Assembly (NCBI GenBank): GCA_021397835.1
Contig: JAJFZO010000230.1
Location: 3,590,001 to 3,654,000 of the forward strand
Source of the DNA: Moringa oleifera
Lineage: Eukaryota > Streptophyta > Magnoliopsida > Brassicales > Moringaceae
Reading direction: 5' to 3'
Length of the DNA stretch: 64,000 nt
This document shows positions 1 to 13,629 of this stretch, one piece after another. A model generated the notes under the pieces. The model made no database searches. It saw only the letters and a program-made list of their open reading frames with translations, and was not told where the DNA came from. The position numbers and the translations under genes were made by a program. Position 1 is the stretch's first letter; the number at the start of each line of letters is the position of its first letter.

Positions 1-2395
1 AACAATACTGGAGGAGACATCTCTCCATTGGGAAGTGTCTGTAATGATCAAAAGTGAACTACAAAATCAATAGAACCATTTGCAAGAGTTATTTCATTTT
101 CAAAATAATAACATTTTCAGTGGCTCATGAGTGAACTATTAAGGTATATAGTTTAAGCATATGTCAAACCCACATAATTGATACTCCTAATCTAGGGGCT
201 ACTAATCATTAAAAAAAAAATCTCAATTATTTGGAAGTATGTTCTTAAACAATTCTTAATCTAATCTGCCAACTATGCGTGAAAGCATAATTTCTGTTAA
301 AGCAAATGAAGCTCTTGCAATGATGATGAATATTTACTAAGATAATTGTTTAAATGATGTTTTTTTAAGATCATATAGTCATCAATGGACCAAGATTTTT
401 AATTCATAATGGAAAAAACTCTTTTATTTTTTTACGCTTATTATAGTTGTCAATGTATTCTTATTAAATTATTAAAAAATAATTATCAATGAATAGTTAT
501 CAATAAATAAAATTTTTTTAATTTTTTTAAAATAATTGACAGTTGACAGAGTTTTTTCAAACTTTTTAAAATAGTTGTTAATAGACAAAAGTCTTTTGTA
601 GTAATTAAAATAGCTATCGATGGATAGAAACTTTTTAGATTTTCTAATATAGTTATTAGTGAAAGAAATCTTTAAATTGTAAAATGATCATCCTCAAAAT
701 ATAGATGATGTTATTTAAGCTATTTGTAATATTATAGTCTTGTTACATATGATCAAAAATAATAAAGAAAAGAGAGGGGACAAGAAGAGTGGAAGAAGCG
801 TGAATAGAGGGAGGGAAGGGACAAATTTTTCTGAGTTCTAGGGACAAAATTAGGTATTTAAGTCTTTGCTCAATTTTCGGATCCTAAAAATGAACAAAGA
901 AAAGCACCTATAGACACTTAATTTTGTCATAATTAGCTTATATATATTGAAATTAATAAAAATAAAAGTATAAATATATAAATATTTATATTTTAAAAAA
1001 AAATAATTTAAAACTAAAAAATAAAAATGGAAAAAAAAACAACAAAAAATGAATAAAAAAGAAATGATGAAAAAGGAAGCAAAAAAAAAAATAATGGACA
1101 AATTTTGAAAAAAAACAAAAACAAAAGAAAAAAATAATATAATAAAACCTAAAACCCAAAAAAAAAAAAAGTTTTTTTTTTATAGCCGATGAGAAAACAC
1201 AAATATAATGAATAATAGATGACAGCTGCAGTAACAATTGTTATCTAATGTACCCAATTTCATTTTGAAATAATGACGGTTTTGCATAATCATTTGAACA
1301 AAAGTTTAAATTAAATTAAATTAAAACTTTACTTACATAATTAAAAAAATAAAAAAAGTTTAAATTAATAAAATACACAAAGTTTAAATTTTTTTATACG
1401 TATTTATCTTAAAATTTATTATTTATAAAGTCAAATTCTCATAAGGCCCGTAAAAGCACATAAGAATCACTTACGACCCATATAAGGCTCATTAAAAGTC
1501 CATATAAAGCATACTAGACGATTGTATTAGGCTAACTAAAAGTCTATGCATAAGTCTCCCATGTAATCTAAAAATGGGTCAGGTGAAGCTCCATTGAGTA
1601 AGCCGAATTGCTGATTTTTTAAGTAGACGAAATCAACTAGACCTTTTGAGTTAAAACACTGTGGAACTTGGACCTTATTTATTTTTGCACATCCAATCTC
1701 ATGTTTAAAAATCATCCCTATTGATCCAATGATTGTAAAATGGATCATATTTCTCAATTTTGTTTTTATTTTTTTGTTTTATTTGAACTTAATTAGGATA
1801 AAAATTATTTAAAATATTAAGTTTTGTTCTCTTTTTTCAATTAAATTTTAATTTTTAAGACATATTCAAATAAATATTAATTTAGATCAAAATAAATTTT
1901 ATTAAAATAATTTTAAAAGTATTTAAATTATAAATTTGTTATATTAAATTTTGACTTAAATTTTATTTTACAAATATAGATAAATATTGAGGTTGTCATC
2001 TCAAAAATTATAAATATTTTTTTAAAACTATCAAAATTTTAAAAAGTTCATAAAAAATAGTTAATTAGTCAAAAATTAATTAAATTTTAATGATAAAATT
2101 AAAATAAAATGTAAAATTTATTTGAATAATTTTTTAGACATTTTCACAATAAAAATATCTTGAAATTTTTATATTTATTTTAAATTAAAATCTAATTTGA
2201 ATAAAAATTAATAGATTAAATTTTATTTAAATACTTTCAAAAGTTAGAATTTAATTAAAAAAGTATAAAATTTGTACATTTTAAATAATTTTTATCCTAA
2301 TAATTATTAAGTGATAACTAAATAAGTTTTTAAAATTGAAAAGGCTTAGCATTTATCCCAATAAATCAAAGCAACCTTAATTCCTTATTCTTGAT
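1..2395. other. AT-rich intergenic DNA, no gene recognised
   Basis: This is very AT-rich sequence with poly-A and poly-T runs. The short open frames near 850-1240 are low-complexity translations of these runs and are not credible. A less AT-rich block at about 1441-1757 has an open minus-strand frame of 73 codons that I do not recognise; it may be a transposon remnant. The part around 1960-2240 belongs to a dispersed AT-rich repeat family also seen near 8.1-8.9, 38.8-39.1, 41.7-42.0 and 56.3-56.6 kb. Confidence 0.5.
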
Positions 2396-2599
2396 GGTAG
2401 CATTCTCGAAATTGACAGGTGGACTTGTAATAACAATCAAAGGGCTTAAAGATGGTTTTTTAGACAAAACTCGCTAAACCGTAGAGATTACGTGGGTAAA
2501 CCCTTTTAAAAAAAAAAAAAAATCCCTTTGCAGCATGAATCAGTGAAAGGCTATAGCAGTCCAAGTGCCATCAACCGAATCCGCCGGCCGTTAACAGAA

Positions 2600-4645
2600 A
2601 TGGAAACAGAGAAAGAGCCAGAAATCCAAGAAACCAGTACGGACGTGGATGAGTTTCAATCTAACCAGAACCCGAAACCGAACCCGAGAACCGTGAGGAC
2701 GAAGGTGCCGGAGGTGGAGATCCATCTTTATCGACGTGGGAAGGGTCCGATTGACGTGTTCAAATCGAGCTTGGGCGGATGGGACCAGGACCAGCTCGAG
2801 GTCCGGGACATCCTCGACAAGTACGGGTTTAAGTCCATCTTCGCTTTCAATCCCGGTTCGGGTCGAGGGGTCCCGATCCGGTTCCATCGCAGGAATGGGA
2901 GGTCTATGGTTGGGTACAAAGATGGATCTGTTGTTTATATTGACGGAGAACCCAAGGTAATTTTTTTGGCTTTTGGTAGAGAATTTAGAATTTTTGGATT
3001 CTTTTCTGTGAAGTTTAATTATGATTGTGTTGTGTTTTATTACCGAGGGAAATAGTGATATCTGCACTGCAAGATGTACATGGAGGTTACCGCTTTTTGT
3101 TTGGTTCCTTATCTTTCTTTCTTAAATAGGCTATTAGATTGCTCAGAAAATTCAAGTATATTTCACAGGAAAAACAAAAAGAAGTTTCAGGCTTAGGCAA
3201 ATTTGATATGAGCTTTAGTTGAATGGAACCTTTTCAAAAAAAAAATTTGACTGTCTTTATTGCGAAGCCTTTGCATTTAAGTGCCCATTAATCTTTTGCA
3301 CATTAATAAGCTATTGAATCCAACTCTAAAGCAGACCTTCTGTTGTGTGAGTAAGTTGTTGAGAATTTATTAATTTTGCATAGCTTATCTGTTAGAAATT
3401 TCTTTCTCTCAAGTACCAATAGGCAGAAGCAGAAGAAGGCACTGAGTTCATGTTCCTTTCCTTTTTCTGTGAAGTGAGACATCTGTTGGAAAGCTCCATT
3501 AGTGATTCAGTGATGTCCTAATCTTGGTAAAATACATGATTTTGTAGCATCAAAGCTCAAGTCTATAGTTGGTGAGTCTTTTTAGCTCTTCAGCAATTCT
3601 GCAACACCTAGATACTTTAGAGTTTTGCCTTTGCCTGCAAACTGATCTTGCATTCTTAGTCAGATTTTCTATATGTATGATGGAGCATTCCACAAACACC
3701 TCGATTAGTTCATCAGGTTACTTCAGTTTGTCTTGCTAAATGGCTTTGAAGGATACACATGATATGGAAAGTGCCAATAAGATTTTGTGAACATTCTTCA
3801 TGCCAGTTTTCGATGGACTCCAGTTGATTGATATTCAATGTCTAGAAGTTCTCTGAGTGCACACATTAAATTACTCTATGTCCTACACGATTACTTAGCT
3901 AACTAAATGCCATTAACAAGTGCTTGCATGATGTTAATTAACTTCTTAACCGTATAGTTCGATGTCTGAACTTTGATCCATGAAAACTTCTGAAAGCAAC
4001 ATGCTGTCCTCTAGTAGTGGACTTCACTGAAGGCTTGGGCAAGAAAATATAGTTAGGAAGCAGAAAATCGAGGTTGCAGCACTGTGAGTTGGCATTGTTT
4101 TGTGTTTCTGCTGAGCTTCCGTTCCTTTTAGGTGTGGAGGTGTGCCTATCTCTGGAATAAGTATACTATAATGCTTAGTGTTGGTGGTATGTATTAAACA
4201 AGAATTTTTTGATATTTCTTTCTTATCCATTTTTCAATATCATCTTATTGGAGGTTGGGGATGTTCAGATATCCAGAGATCAATTGATTACTCTTCTTGA
4301 CAGTAGAAAGGATTGAGTGGGATAAAACTTTTGTTCTGCATTCTTTGTAGCTGTTGCCTGGAGTTGTTATCAGTGCATTATTCCTACTATCAGTAGCAGT
4401 CAAGCTGACGTTCTTTTATTACTGTATTGCAGGATTCCCTGATCAAACCTATTACCAGGATCTTGTTTGGGATAGCAGTTATAACCTTCTTGATAACACT
4501 TGTTTTGAATGAAACTCCAGAATGGATGAAGAAATTAAACTTGTTCGGTGGGAACTTCCCTCCATGGGTGCTTGCTTGCATGGTTATTGTTTTTACTCGC
4601 ATGAGGAAGAGAACTAGGGACTTCCTGAAAAATCGTGGTTGGTGA
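2600..4645 (+). CDS. small plant membrane protein of unknown function, two exons
   Basis: CDS is join(2600..2956, 4433..4645), 189 residues, with a phase-0 GT-AG intron of 1476 bp (CCCAAG|GTAATT and TTGCAG|GATTCC). The start at 2600 opens a charged, Glu-rich segment (METEKEPEIQ). An in-frame ATG at 2528 would add 24 residues. The first exon encodes a soluble domain of about 85 residues with a Gly/Arg-rich core (GSGRGVPIRF, GYKDGSVVYIDGEPK). The second exon has two likely membrane segments (around LFGIAVITFLITLVL and PPWVLACMVIVF) and a basic C-terminus (RMRKRTRDFLKNRGW). The sequence looks like a conserved uncharacterised plant protein, probably tail-anchored or double-spanning. I cannot assign a function. 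The junction and frame are clean and composition is much more GC-rich than the flanks. Confidence 0.8.
2957..4432 (+). other. intron of the small membrane protein gene
   Basis: The intron is 1476 bp with GT-AG ends. I see no nested gene. Short open frames inside it, such as the minus-strand one near 4024-4230, have no recognisable product. Confidence 0.7.
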
Positions 4646-5046
4646 TCAGATAACATTGTTGTGATTTCATAGTGATAATGAGTTCGTTATACGCTTTTTA
4701 AATTCAGTCTGGACCAATAACTTTGTCATTGATTATGACATTTACTATATGCATTCCCAATTTGATGATAATAGATGTTCTAGTGATACAAGTTTTGTTG
4801 AAGTAGATGTTTTTGTTTGGAAAGTTGGGCTGAAAGATGTAGTATCATGAATGGCTCCAAGAGGCATTGAGAAATAAACATGCCTTGTTTTACTATTGGG
4901 AAATGTCATCACAGTCGGTGTCATGGCAACACAGTGCCTGTAGCTAGAAGGATTTAAATTTAGAACTACTTTATAGTTTCCAGAGGAAATACTTTCCATA
5001 AAAGTCATTGTAAAGATTGTCTCCCCTTTTTGTTTTCTCATGGTAC
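4646..5046. other. 3' flank of the small membrane protein gene
   Basis: This is probable 3' UTR and flanking DNA, with an AATAAA-like element near 4873. It ends where copia-like coding similarity starts abruptly. Confidence 0.45.
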
Positions 5047-6770
5047 CGTTATGTGCATTTGCTAAGAAGTCAAGATAAAGTTGTAGAAGCGTTTAAACAC
5101 TAGAAGAATGAGATTGAAAATCAAATCGGTAGGAAAGTAAAAGTAATAAAGAATAATAGATATGGTGAATATGAAACACCATTTGGTGACTTTTATTTAA
5201 AACATGAAATTATTCATTAAACGATTTCTTCTTATTCACCTCAATCTAATGGGTTTGTTGAATGTAAAAACCGTATGTTAAAAAAAAATGATAAATGTTA
5301 TGTTGATAAGTTTTAGGTTACCCCAAAATATGTAAGAAAAGTTATATCAACTTTAAGTCATATTCTTAACAAATTACCTCACAAGAAAAAAGATGTAACT
5401 TCTTACAAATTATAGAAATATTGAAACGTTATAAATAATTGAAAATATGGGGTGTTTAGTTAAGGTGATTATTCTTCATCCTAAAAAAAAATGATTAGAT
5501 CAAAAATCATCATTGGACATGCAAAAATAATGATACATATCGGTTTTTGCTTCACAAATATGACATTTTTAGATATACATGAAAATACAATTATTGAATT
5601 TAAGAATTTTTTGTTTTTTTTTTAAAACACATTTCCTTATAAAGGTATACAAAATGTGTGTTCTATAAAAAGAAACTATGACACTTTACATGGTAATCTT
5701 CACAAGGATGGAGAAGGACCTAAATGAAATAAAAAAATCAAAATGTTTAAGTCATTTAAACTTATATTTTATCTTATTTGCTAGAAAATGAGCCTTAAAC
5801 ATTTAAGAAAGCGATGTTAATCCCTAAAGTTCCATTTTGAAAAAAGACTATTAATAGTGAAATCAAATCCATCATGCGAAATCACACTGAAAAGTTGATT
5901 GATCTCCCTTCAGCATATAGCATATGACATATTAAAAATTAAAATTTTAAAAATATTGGATAGACTAGTATTATCTTAATCATATTACATTGAAAGAATA
6001 TCAAAAAAACATGTAACAAATATAAAAATAATCTAGTGAAAACACATATAGATACGAATTTACATTTTAGCAAAAATTTAATGGTCAATTCATGTTTTAG
6101 TTAGAGTATTCTCATATCGTCGACAACCTAATGTACTTGATAAATTGCATATGCTTTACATAGATTATGATGCAAATATAGAATAGATTTATAAATAATT
6201 TAGATAAAGATTATTGGAAGGCATTAATTAGGGTTTGTAGATATCTAAAATAAACTTTGGACTGTGGACTACATTATACTAAATACCCAATTATACGAAA
6301 GGTATAATAATGTCAATTGGATATCAAACATTAAGAATTCAAGTCGTTAGGAGCCAAATTAGGTATCAACAATACTCATTTGGACATAAAAATGTGAATT
6401 TTGTTTAACGAATTCTTCGAAATTTTAATGTGATTTGCCCTAATTGACATTATGAACACAATTAAGGGAAAAAAAAAACTTTGAACCCTAGACACATAGA
6501 ACTTACCATTGTTAGACCATATTTGCAAATAATAAAAGAATTAACATATTTAGATAAATGAAAAACCACTAGGACCATAATGGAGGATTTTTAAACACCC
6601 ACAAGGAAACTCTTGAGATCATTACAACCTAACTTCTTCACAAACAAAAATATCGAGGAAACAAACAAATGGATTAAAAAATTAAATAAAAATCCACTAA
6701 TAGAAAATACCTAGTAGTCAAATTAAGGGAAAAAAATCTTTGAATTTGATAAATAATAAAGAGGGAGATT
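5047..6770 (+). mobile_element. decayed Ty1/copia retrotransposon fragment
   Basis: Plus-strand conceptual translation, allowing stops and frameshifts, shows copia pol remnants. At about 5047-5460 there is the end of an integrase core: RYVHLLRSQDKVVEAF, then ENQIGRKVKVIKNNRYGEYE, then SYSPQSNGFVE and KNRMLKKMINVML. At about 6110-6300 there is the copia RNase H lead-in (VDNLMYL, KDYWKALIRVCRYLK, LDCGLHYTKYP). The reverse transcriptase expected between them is absent or unrecognisable. A purine-rich stretch at about 6758-6769 (AAAGAGGGAGAT) could be the polypurine tract, followed by a TG that may open a 3' LTR. No 5' LTR was found. In the integrase the acidic residue of the usual SDRGGEY motif reads N (KNNRYGEY). 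The element is dead. Confidence 0.75.
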
Positions 6771-9500
6771 GTGCTTGAAATCCATAGGGTTCGGAAACGA
6801 AGTAAGAAGATTAATATGTTTTCATTAAGAGTAAGTCATTTGACATTTTGATATCTCGACAATGTACATTACTAAAAATTTTCAATTTCAATAATGTCAT
6901 TTTAAAAATTAATGGTAGATTTAAATTAAATTAAAAATTAAAAAATAATTAATTTAATCGATGCATCAAAATTTATATTAATTAAGTCAAGCTTAGTTTA
7001 ATTTTTTTATACTTATATATATTTATATGTTAAGGAAAAAAATGAAAGAAAAAATAACTCACATATAACCATCCATAAAACTTCAGTTATTACATATTAG
7101 TCAAATTGTCACAAACTTTAAGAATTGTAATATTTTCCAAGCCATCTCTAACCAACAATTTTCAACAAAATATATTACCACATATAATCTGATTTTTGTA
7201 GTTGACAATCATTGTCCATATCTATTTGAAGAATCAATAAGTCAAGACTTTGAAATTTTAAACAACATTTAGTTGTTTCTTGTGAAAAAGAATGATTAAT
7301 TTAAAAGAAGAAGATGGGGATAATTATTTTTTATCAACTACCCCAATACGAAACTCTCACTTTATTATCGATTTAAATTTAAAAATATGAAACTTTTAAC
7401 TTTTAATGAATGAGCACTAGACTAGAATAAAATATTTTACAAGAGAGAAATTGAATCTTCCTTGGCTTTTCAGAAAGAGAAAAAGAGTATTGCCCAAGAC
7501 GTTTACTTTTCATGTTTATTTTTTGTATGAAATATTTTTAAAAAATATTTAAAATGTTTTCAAAAAAAATCTTGATATGTTAAATTACATATTTCTACAA
7601 AAAAAGGTAAGAAATAGCGTTATTTGATGTTATGTCCTCTTGATTTAACTATTTATCTACTAGAATTGAACTTATGATAAGAGTCAATAATCATAAAAAA
7701 GAAGAAGGTAAAATCGTTATATTTGCATCATACTTCTAGTCACTAGTGCCCTTACACAACTAATAATGAAAAATTATGTGATCAAAGGTATAAAGAACTC
7801 ATCGAATTTTCCTGTCTCTCAGAGAAAAAAGAAAAGATAAAAACACACATGGATGATCTTAATAGGTAGTTCACTTTTAATGAAATTATTAGGAACCACA
7901 AAAAAAAAAAAAAAAAATCTTTAATATAGAGATTTGTATACCCTTGGCTCCATGTACTTATTTTTTATGACATTAAAATTAAGTTAAATATATATAAAGA
8001 AACACTTGAATGTATCTAAGATTTATTTGATGCTTCGAAGCATCAATTGAATTAATTGTATATATTTGATATTTTAATTTAGTTCAGTTTAAATTTTATT
8101 AAAAATTTAAAATATTTAAATTAAAAATTTTATACCAAAAATTTTATCTTGAAATTTTTTATAAGTGTAAAAAAAATATTCAAACTACTATGATGAAAAA
8201 TTTTAAAATTTTTTGAGACTATAAAATATATATTTAAATTTTATAATGTTAAAAAATAAAAAATATATAAAAATAGTAAATCCTAAACTTAATATACTTT
8301 TTAATTTGAATGTCAAAGTTAAATTTGGCGCAATTTGGCCCTAAAATTTTCATTTTGGCCTTAGTTTAGATCCTTTAAAACAATTTAAAAATTGTAAATA
8401 CAACAAATTTTTCACGGACATAAAAAATATTCAAGCTATTGGCATAACGAATTTCAATTATTTTTAGTATTAAAAATATTTTTTAATTTAAAATTATTAA
8501 AAATTTAAAAAATTTATAAAAAATAACTTGTTAATAAAAAATTATTCAAATTTTAAAAGAAGAAAAAAAATTTTGAGTTATTTTGAGAGATTTTAATAAT
8601 AAAAATATTACTGGATTTTCATAATCATTTGAATGAAGATCTATATTAAATTAGATTAAAATATTTGATATACAATTATTTTAATTGACATTTAACATTT
8701 AAATTGAAAGACGTCTAATATAGAATTTTTTATATTTATTTAAAATTTTATTTAAATTATTTTTGAGATATTTTAATAATAAAAATATTTTTAATTTTTA
8801 TAATCGATTGAATCAAATTAAATCAAATTAAATATCTAATTAATTAATAAAAAATGAATTTAAATTAAACACTAACAATAATTTAAAGTTTTTAATATTT
8901 ACCTTTAAAATTATTATTTTCTTACTCTTAGGAAGTTGGTGAAGTGATGCAGTGGATTCATGAATGAAGTCCTATATTTGAATTGTTAAAATCATATTTT
9001 TAAAAAATATAAAAAAAGTCAATATCAGGTTGATCCATAAAATAACCTTATCTTAAATAAATTTTTTGATATAAAAAATTATCATTATTTTATTTTAATA
9101 TTCATAACATATTAGAATACTTATTCTCAAAAGATAAAACAAATTCAATAAAATTGAAAATCCAACGTTCACCCCCCACCTGTCATACCATACCGAACCT
9201 TTATTTATTTATTTATTTTTATTTTCTTTTACCGGAACGTTAAAGTGTTTATCATTAAGGTATACACAGAAAGTTCTATTGGATGTCAATTTGACATTCG
9301 ATATTCTCTCATTTAATTTCTTACACTTTACGTGATTAAATTTGCAGATCATACTTTAATTCAATAAACATTTCATCGTTAATCCTCGTGTTAATTGTTA
9401 AATTCATTTTTAATTCAACTTTATATGGTGTCTCCATCCCTACCAATAAAGGACATGCCCTAAATGTTTATGCCGTGAATTTTGGTAGGTAATGCTTAGA
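6771..9500. other. AT-rich spacer with diverged repeats
   Basis: No gene was recognised. The start may be the remains of a copia 3' LTR. From about 8080 to 8840 two or more copies of a dispersed AT-rich repeat lie in tandem. They share a core resembling GATATTTTAATAATAAAAAT followed by a run of T and A, for example at about 8573 and 8765. A (TTTA)n tract lies near 9200. Confidence 0.45.
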
Positions 9501-9980
9501 GAATAAGTTATATATAAATACAGGAACATATAGTATATAATTTAATATTATAATTAGGGAACAAAACAAAGGGGGAGGGGTCCCATGTCAACAGGGCACT
9601 TCGCCTTCTCTCCTAAAAGGTTCTGAGCATTGCATGAGCCTACCGGGACAGTGATTGGCAAGCGTCAAAATTAATTCTCATTTTCTTTGGAAAATAGAAG
9701 AGAAAGGGAGAGAAAAGGTGAAAAGGAAAGAAAGTGATCGGGAATTGGCGCCCCTTTGTTTTTTGGCTTCTCCTTTTGTTTTTCTATTTCTATTTCTCTT
9801 TTCAAATACGTTTTGAATCCATGGAGGAATTTGTTTAGATTCTATTCTCAATCACAGTCGCCGCACACGTACACCTACGCACTGAACACCCACCTGTTTA
9901 TCTTATTGACACAGTGAATAGTGACTATATCAATCAAAGAGAATTTGAAGATATCTATTGCTGTTTCTCTGTTAGGCGCC
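9501..9980 (+). promoter_or_regulatory. promoter and 5' leader region of the Rab7 gene
   Basis: A TATATAAATA stretch lies at about 9510-9519. The stretch becomes less AT-rich and pyrimidine-rich toward the ATG at 9981. The distance from the TATA-like motif to the ATG is about 460 bp, so it is a promoter only if the leader is long or spliced. The transcription start cannot be fixed from sequence. Confidence 0.3.
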
Positions 9981-12900
9981 ATGTCAATTCGAAGGCGTAC
10001 TCTGCTTAAGGTCATCGTTCTCGGCGACAGCGGGTACGATTTCTCCGCTTCATCCTAATAGTTCAACCGGCTAGATGTATATTATAGATATATATATTGT
10101 ATGAGAACTTTTATTTGATTTTTTGTTGCCAATGTCAGGGTTGGCAAGACCTCCTTGATGAATCAGTATCCTTGGACTTGTGACTTCGATTAATACGTGA
10201 GATCCTTCTTCTTCTCTCTCTCCATATTTGTTTTTCAGAAAATTTTGAAAATATACAAGATTCAAGCAGTTTATTGAATCTGTAAACGTCTAATAATTTT
10301 ATTTCTGGTGATTTTGTGGCTAATTCTGAGTTTTTATCTTGCAACTTTCGGCCAGAAGTGAAATTCTTTTGAATTGTTTTATACTGTAACTGAGTAATTT
10401 GATTTAGGAGTTTTAATTTTTAATTTTCTGAAGGATAGGAATGGATAAGTTCTTGCTGCCTAATGATACATTAATATTAACCATTAATTATAATGTTTTC
10501 TATTAATTATTATCATTTTATGCATGATCCTGGGTTAGTATATGTAGTCTTTAACTGATTATATAGATATGTGCATAAGAAGTTTACTCAGCAATATAAA
10601 GCTACAATTGGTGCTGACTTTGTCACTAAGGAACTCCAAATTGATGACCGGCTTGTCACTCTACAAGTGGGTTCTTTTTCTTTTTTCTTTTTTCTTTTCG
10701 ATATTATTTCGTTGTTTTTTTTTTTTAAGTTCTATTTCACAGTACGTGTGAAGATGCTCATTGTGCTCATTATTGACTGTAGATATGGGACACAGCGGGC
10801 CAAGAAAGATTTCAGAGTCTTGGGGTCGCGTTCTACAGAGGGGCCGATTGCTGTGTGCTAGTTTATGATGTCAATGTAATGAAGTCGTTTGATGCTCTTG
10901 AGAATTGGCATGAGGAGTTTCTTAAGCAGGTTTTCATGACGTTTTTCATACTGTCTTTCCCTGTTGCTTTCTTTGATGCCCTTGGAAGTGTTTTCTTTTG
11001 TTTGATTAATGTACTTTCATTTGATTTTACTTTATATGCCATATTGTTGAAACAACGTCAAAAGTTGTGGTTAAATGGCTTCTTATACTTACCAGCTGAT
11101 GAATTGTTAACTTTTAAGGAAAAGTATTCACTTGACCATAATTGTTAGGTATAGCCTCTCTATGGTATTTTAGTTGACTTTATTACTTGTTTTCCCTCAT
11201 AAATGTGGACATCATGAAAAACCTTGTTCTCGGTCCTGGTGTTGTGCTCCCCAACATCGCAGAGCTACTTCCTATTTGTTTATCCTCTTGACTTTGATGA
11301 AGATGGAAATAAATCCCTTCAATTTAAATAGCAATGTAAACAAGAAGGGGATAGGTAGATGTAAGAATGCTTTGTTGTTTCCTTTTTTTTTCTTTCTTTC
11401 TTTCTTAGAAGCGTAGCATCTCTAGTTTGCCAATTACCGTTCTGCCTGTTTTGTACCTAGCTTTTACCTAGTTTAGGTTTTAATTTGTATTTGTTGCTAT
11501 TAGAAAATAACATTGAGATTATTTTGTTTGGTGCTTATTATATTTGCTAGCCATAGTCCTTTTCTGCTATTGGAGCTTGCCTTAGTGTTATAAATTTCTT
11601 CCTAATTAGGCACTTCTGTCATCATAACAATTCATGGTAGTCACTGATTCATACTTCCCTTGAGGTGTCCATGTCAGTATGGTTTGCTTGCTTGCTTGGG
11701 TTTTTCCTGCATTATGGTGTGAGAAGTTACTACATGAGAAGCAGGTAATTTGTTAAAAAGGTATTTTTGAACTTGACTTTTTTCTTCTGTTTGAGCTGAA
11801 TGTTGAAATTTTAGAGGGACTTATTTTGCATAAGGTATGGGATCTTCAGATTCGTTAATGGGTAAGGTAGGTTTCTTTTTCTTTTTTTTTTGGCTTGGTT
11901 TTGACAAAATAAAATGCTTGGGCACCTTACACCTGTGCTATTGACGGAACAAACTTGCTTGAGGAAGGCAGTCATTTATTTTCTGGACCAGTCTGCTTTT
12001 CCCTTTTAAGTTTTCTATTGTCTTAGACGAATAATTCTTAAGTTATTATGAGACTGGTATTCTGCATCTTAAATAGAGAATAGAGCCTATGTTACTAGTA
12101 GGCGATACTGCTTGGTAGGTATGACTCCTTGAAATAATTCAATCACGAACCTCAACCTGTGTTTATATATCTTGGTTAAAGCAGCCATAAGACCATTGGT
12201 TGTTCAAAGAGGCAGAACATGAAAGATATAGTAAATTGATATAAGAAAAGAAAGTTAATCTACATTTTAACCATCTGGTGCAGTTCTAATGCCATCTAAC
12301 TAGCACAATTTGTTACCTTGATGCCTGTGTATGGTCAGTTAATGCAAAAGTACTGAAGTTTACTGTATTATCTAATTCATTAAATCCAACAGAAATCTTG
12401 ATAATACTATTACATAACCTTATTAAAATCTGTCCTTGCAGTGGTAGTATCACACATTACTCATCAGTTCACCGGTGGGTGTAAGATTGTGATAATTAAT
12501 TGTGAACTTCCATAATATTGTGATTGTTTGTATTGATTGGCGAGATGTTGGTTACACCCTTGTCAGTTTTGTAATTTGATCTCTTATCATAACATACTAG
12601 CATATGGAAATGTTATTGTCTTCTACAGAAATTCGTAATCATCCTTTTAAGAAAGTTTTTTGAGCATCCTATGGATGTGGGTGGATGATTATGATCTAGG
12701 GTTTACACTTTCTCCTTAATGAACCTATGGATGAGTCTCCTCATGGTTGTGCTATTGATGAAAGAAGTGCAAGATTTATAAGTTGTGATACGAGTTTTAA
12801 AATTGCAAGATAAAGATCATTTATCTGTTTATTTTTGTGATTATTGACTAACTTCTTGTTTATGTCCTTAAGGTGCCAACATTTGTTTAGCTGTTTTAAT

Positions 12901-13590
12901 AGTGGATGACAAACTATTCATTTATTGGCCTTCTGCTCTACAGTTTACTTTTAGAATTATAGTTTTGCCCTCCCTTACTCGCTAACAGAGCTATCTGGTT
13001 GCCAATGTGGCTGCAAGCTATTAGGTGTAAGCTCTTATAGATAGTGTACAGGTGATGACAAAGAGTGCTAACACTCCTGGCATGGGTGATGATAAAGAGT
13101 GCTGATAGTCCTATCATTGGTGATGATCTCAAATTCATTTTGCTAATTTCTGAAGTGGATGGATCTGGTGTGAAGTCCATTTATCAGAATAAAGCCTTGT
13201 CCTAGGAATAAGTGCCATTTGCTCAACATCACCTTCTGCACCGTGTCTTGTCTCTCTCTATTGGAGTGGTCACCTTTCATTACTCTTCTTAACGTTTTTC
13301 TTTCTGTTAGTAACCCTTGAGATTGAGCTTTGCTTAAAACCTTAATAGCTTTTATGTATCATTCAATAACTTTACTTTGTTTATTTATCCTCTGGAACAG
13401 CAACATTCAAAACTTGCAGCAAGAAGTTTCGTGTTATCTTAAAAGAGGAATTCATATAGTCAGATCGTAAATGACTTGTTCATTGTTTAAGTAATCCCAT
13501 CCCTAGAGCTTGTAACATTCATCTCAAAAGGATGGTATGGAGCATTTGGTTCTAATTCTTTTGCAGTATATTAGTGGATTTGGTAGATAG

Positions 13591-13629
<39 letters not shown>

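Noticed and set aside
850..1237. Two overlapping minus-strand open frames rich in Phe, Tyr and Leu
   Set aside because: They are translations of poly-A/AT low-complexity DNA and have no domain, splice context or composition shift.
2591..3067. 158-codon minus-strand open frame
   Set aside because: It is antisense to exon 1 of the small membrane protein gene, whose spliced sense product is coherent; this is a shadow frame.
13592..13624. AT repeat as a possible promoter or origin
   Set aside because: It is a simple dinucleotide microsatellite within an intron, with no supporting signals.
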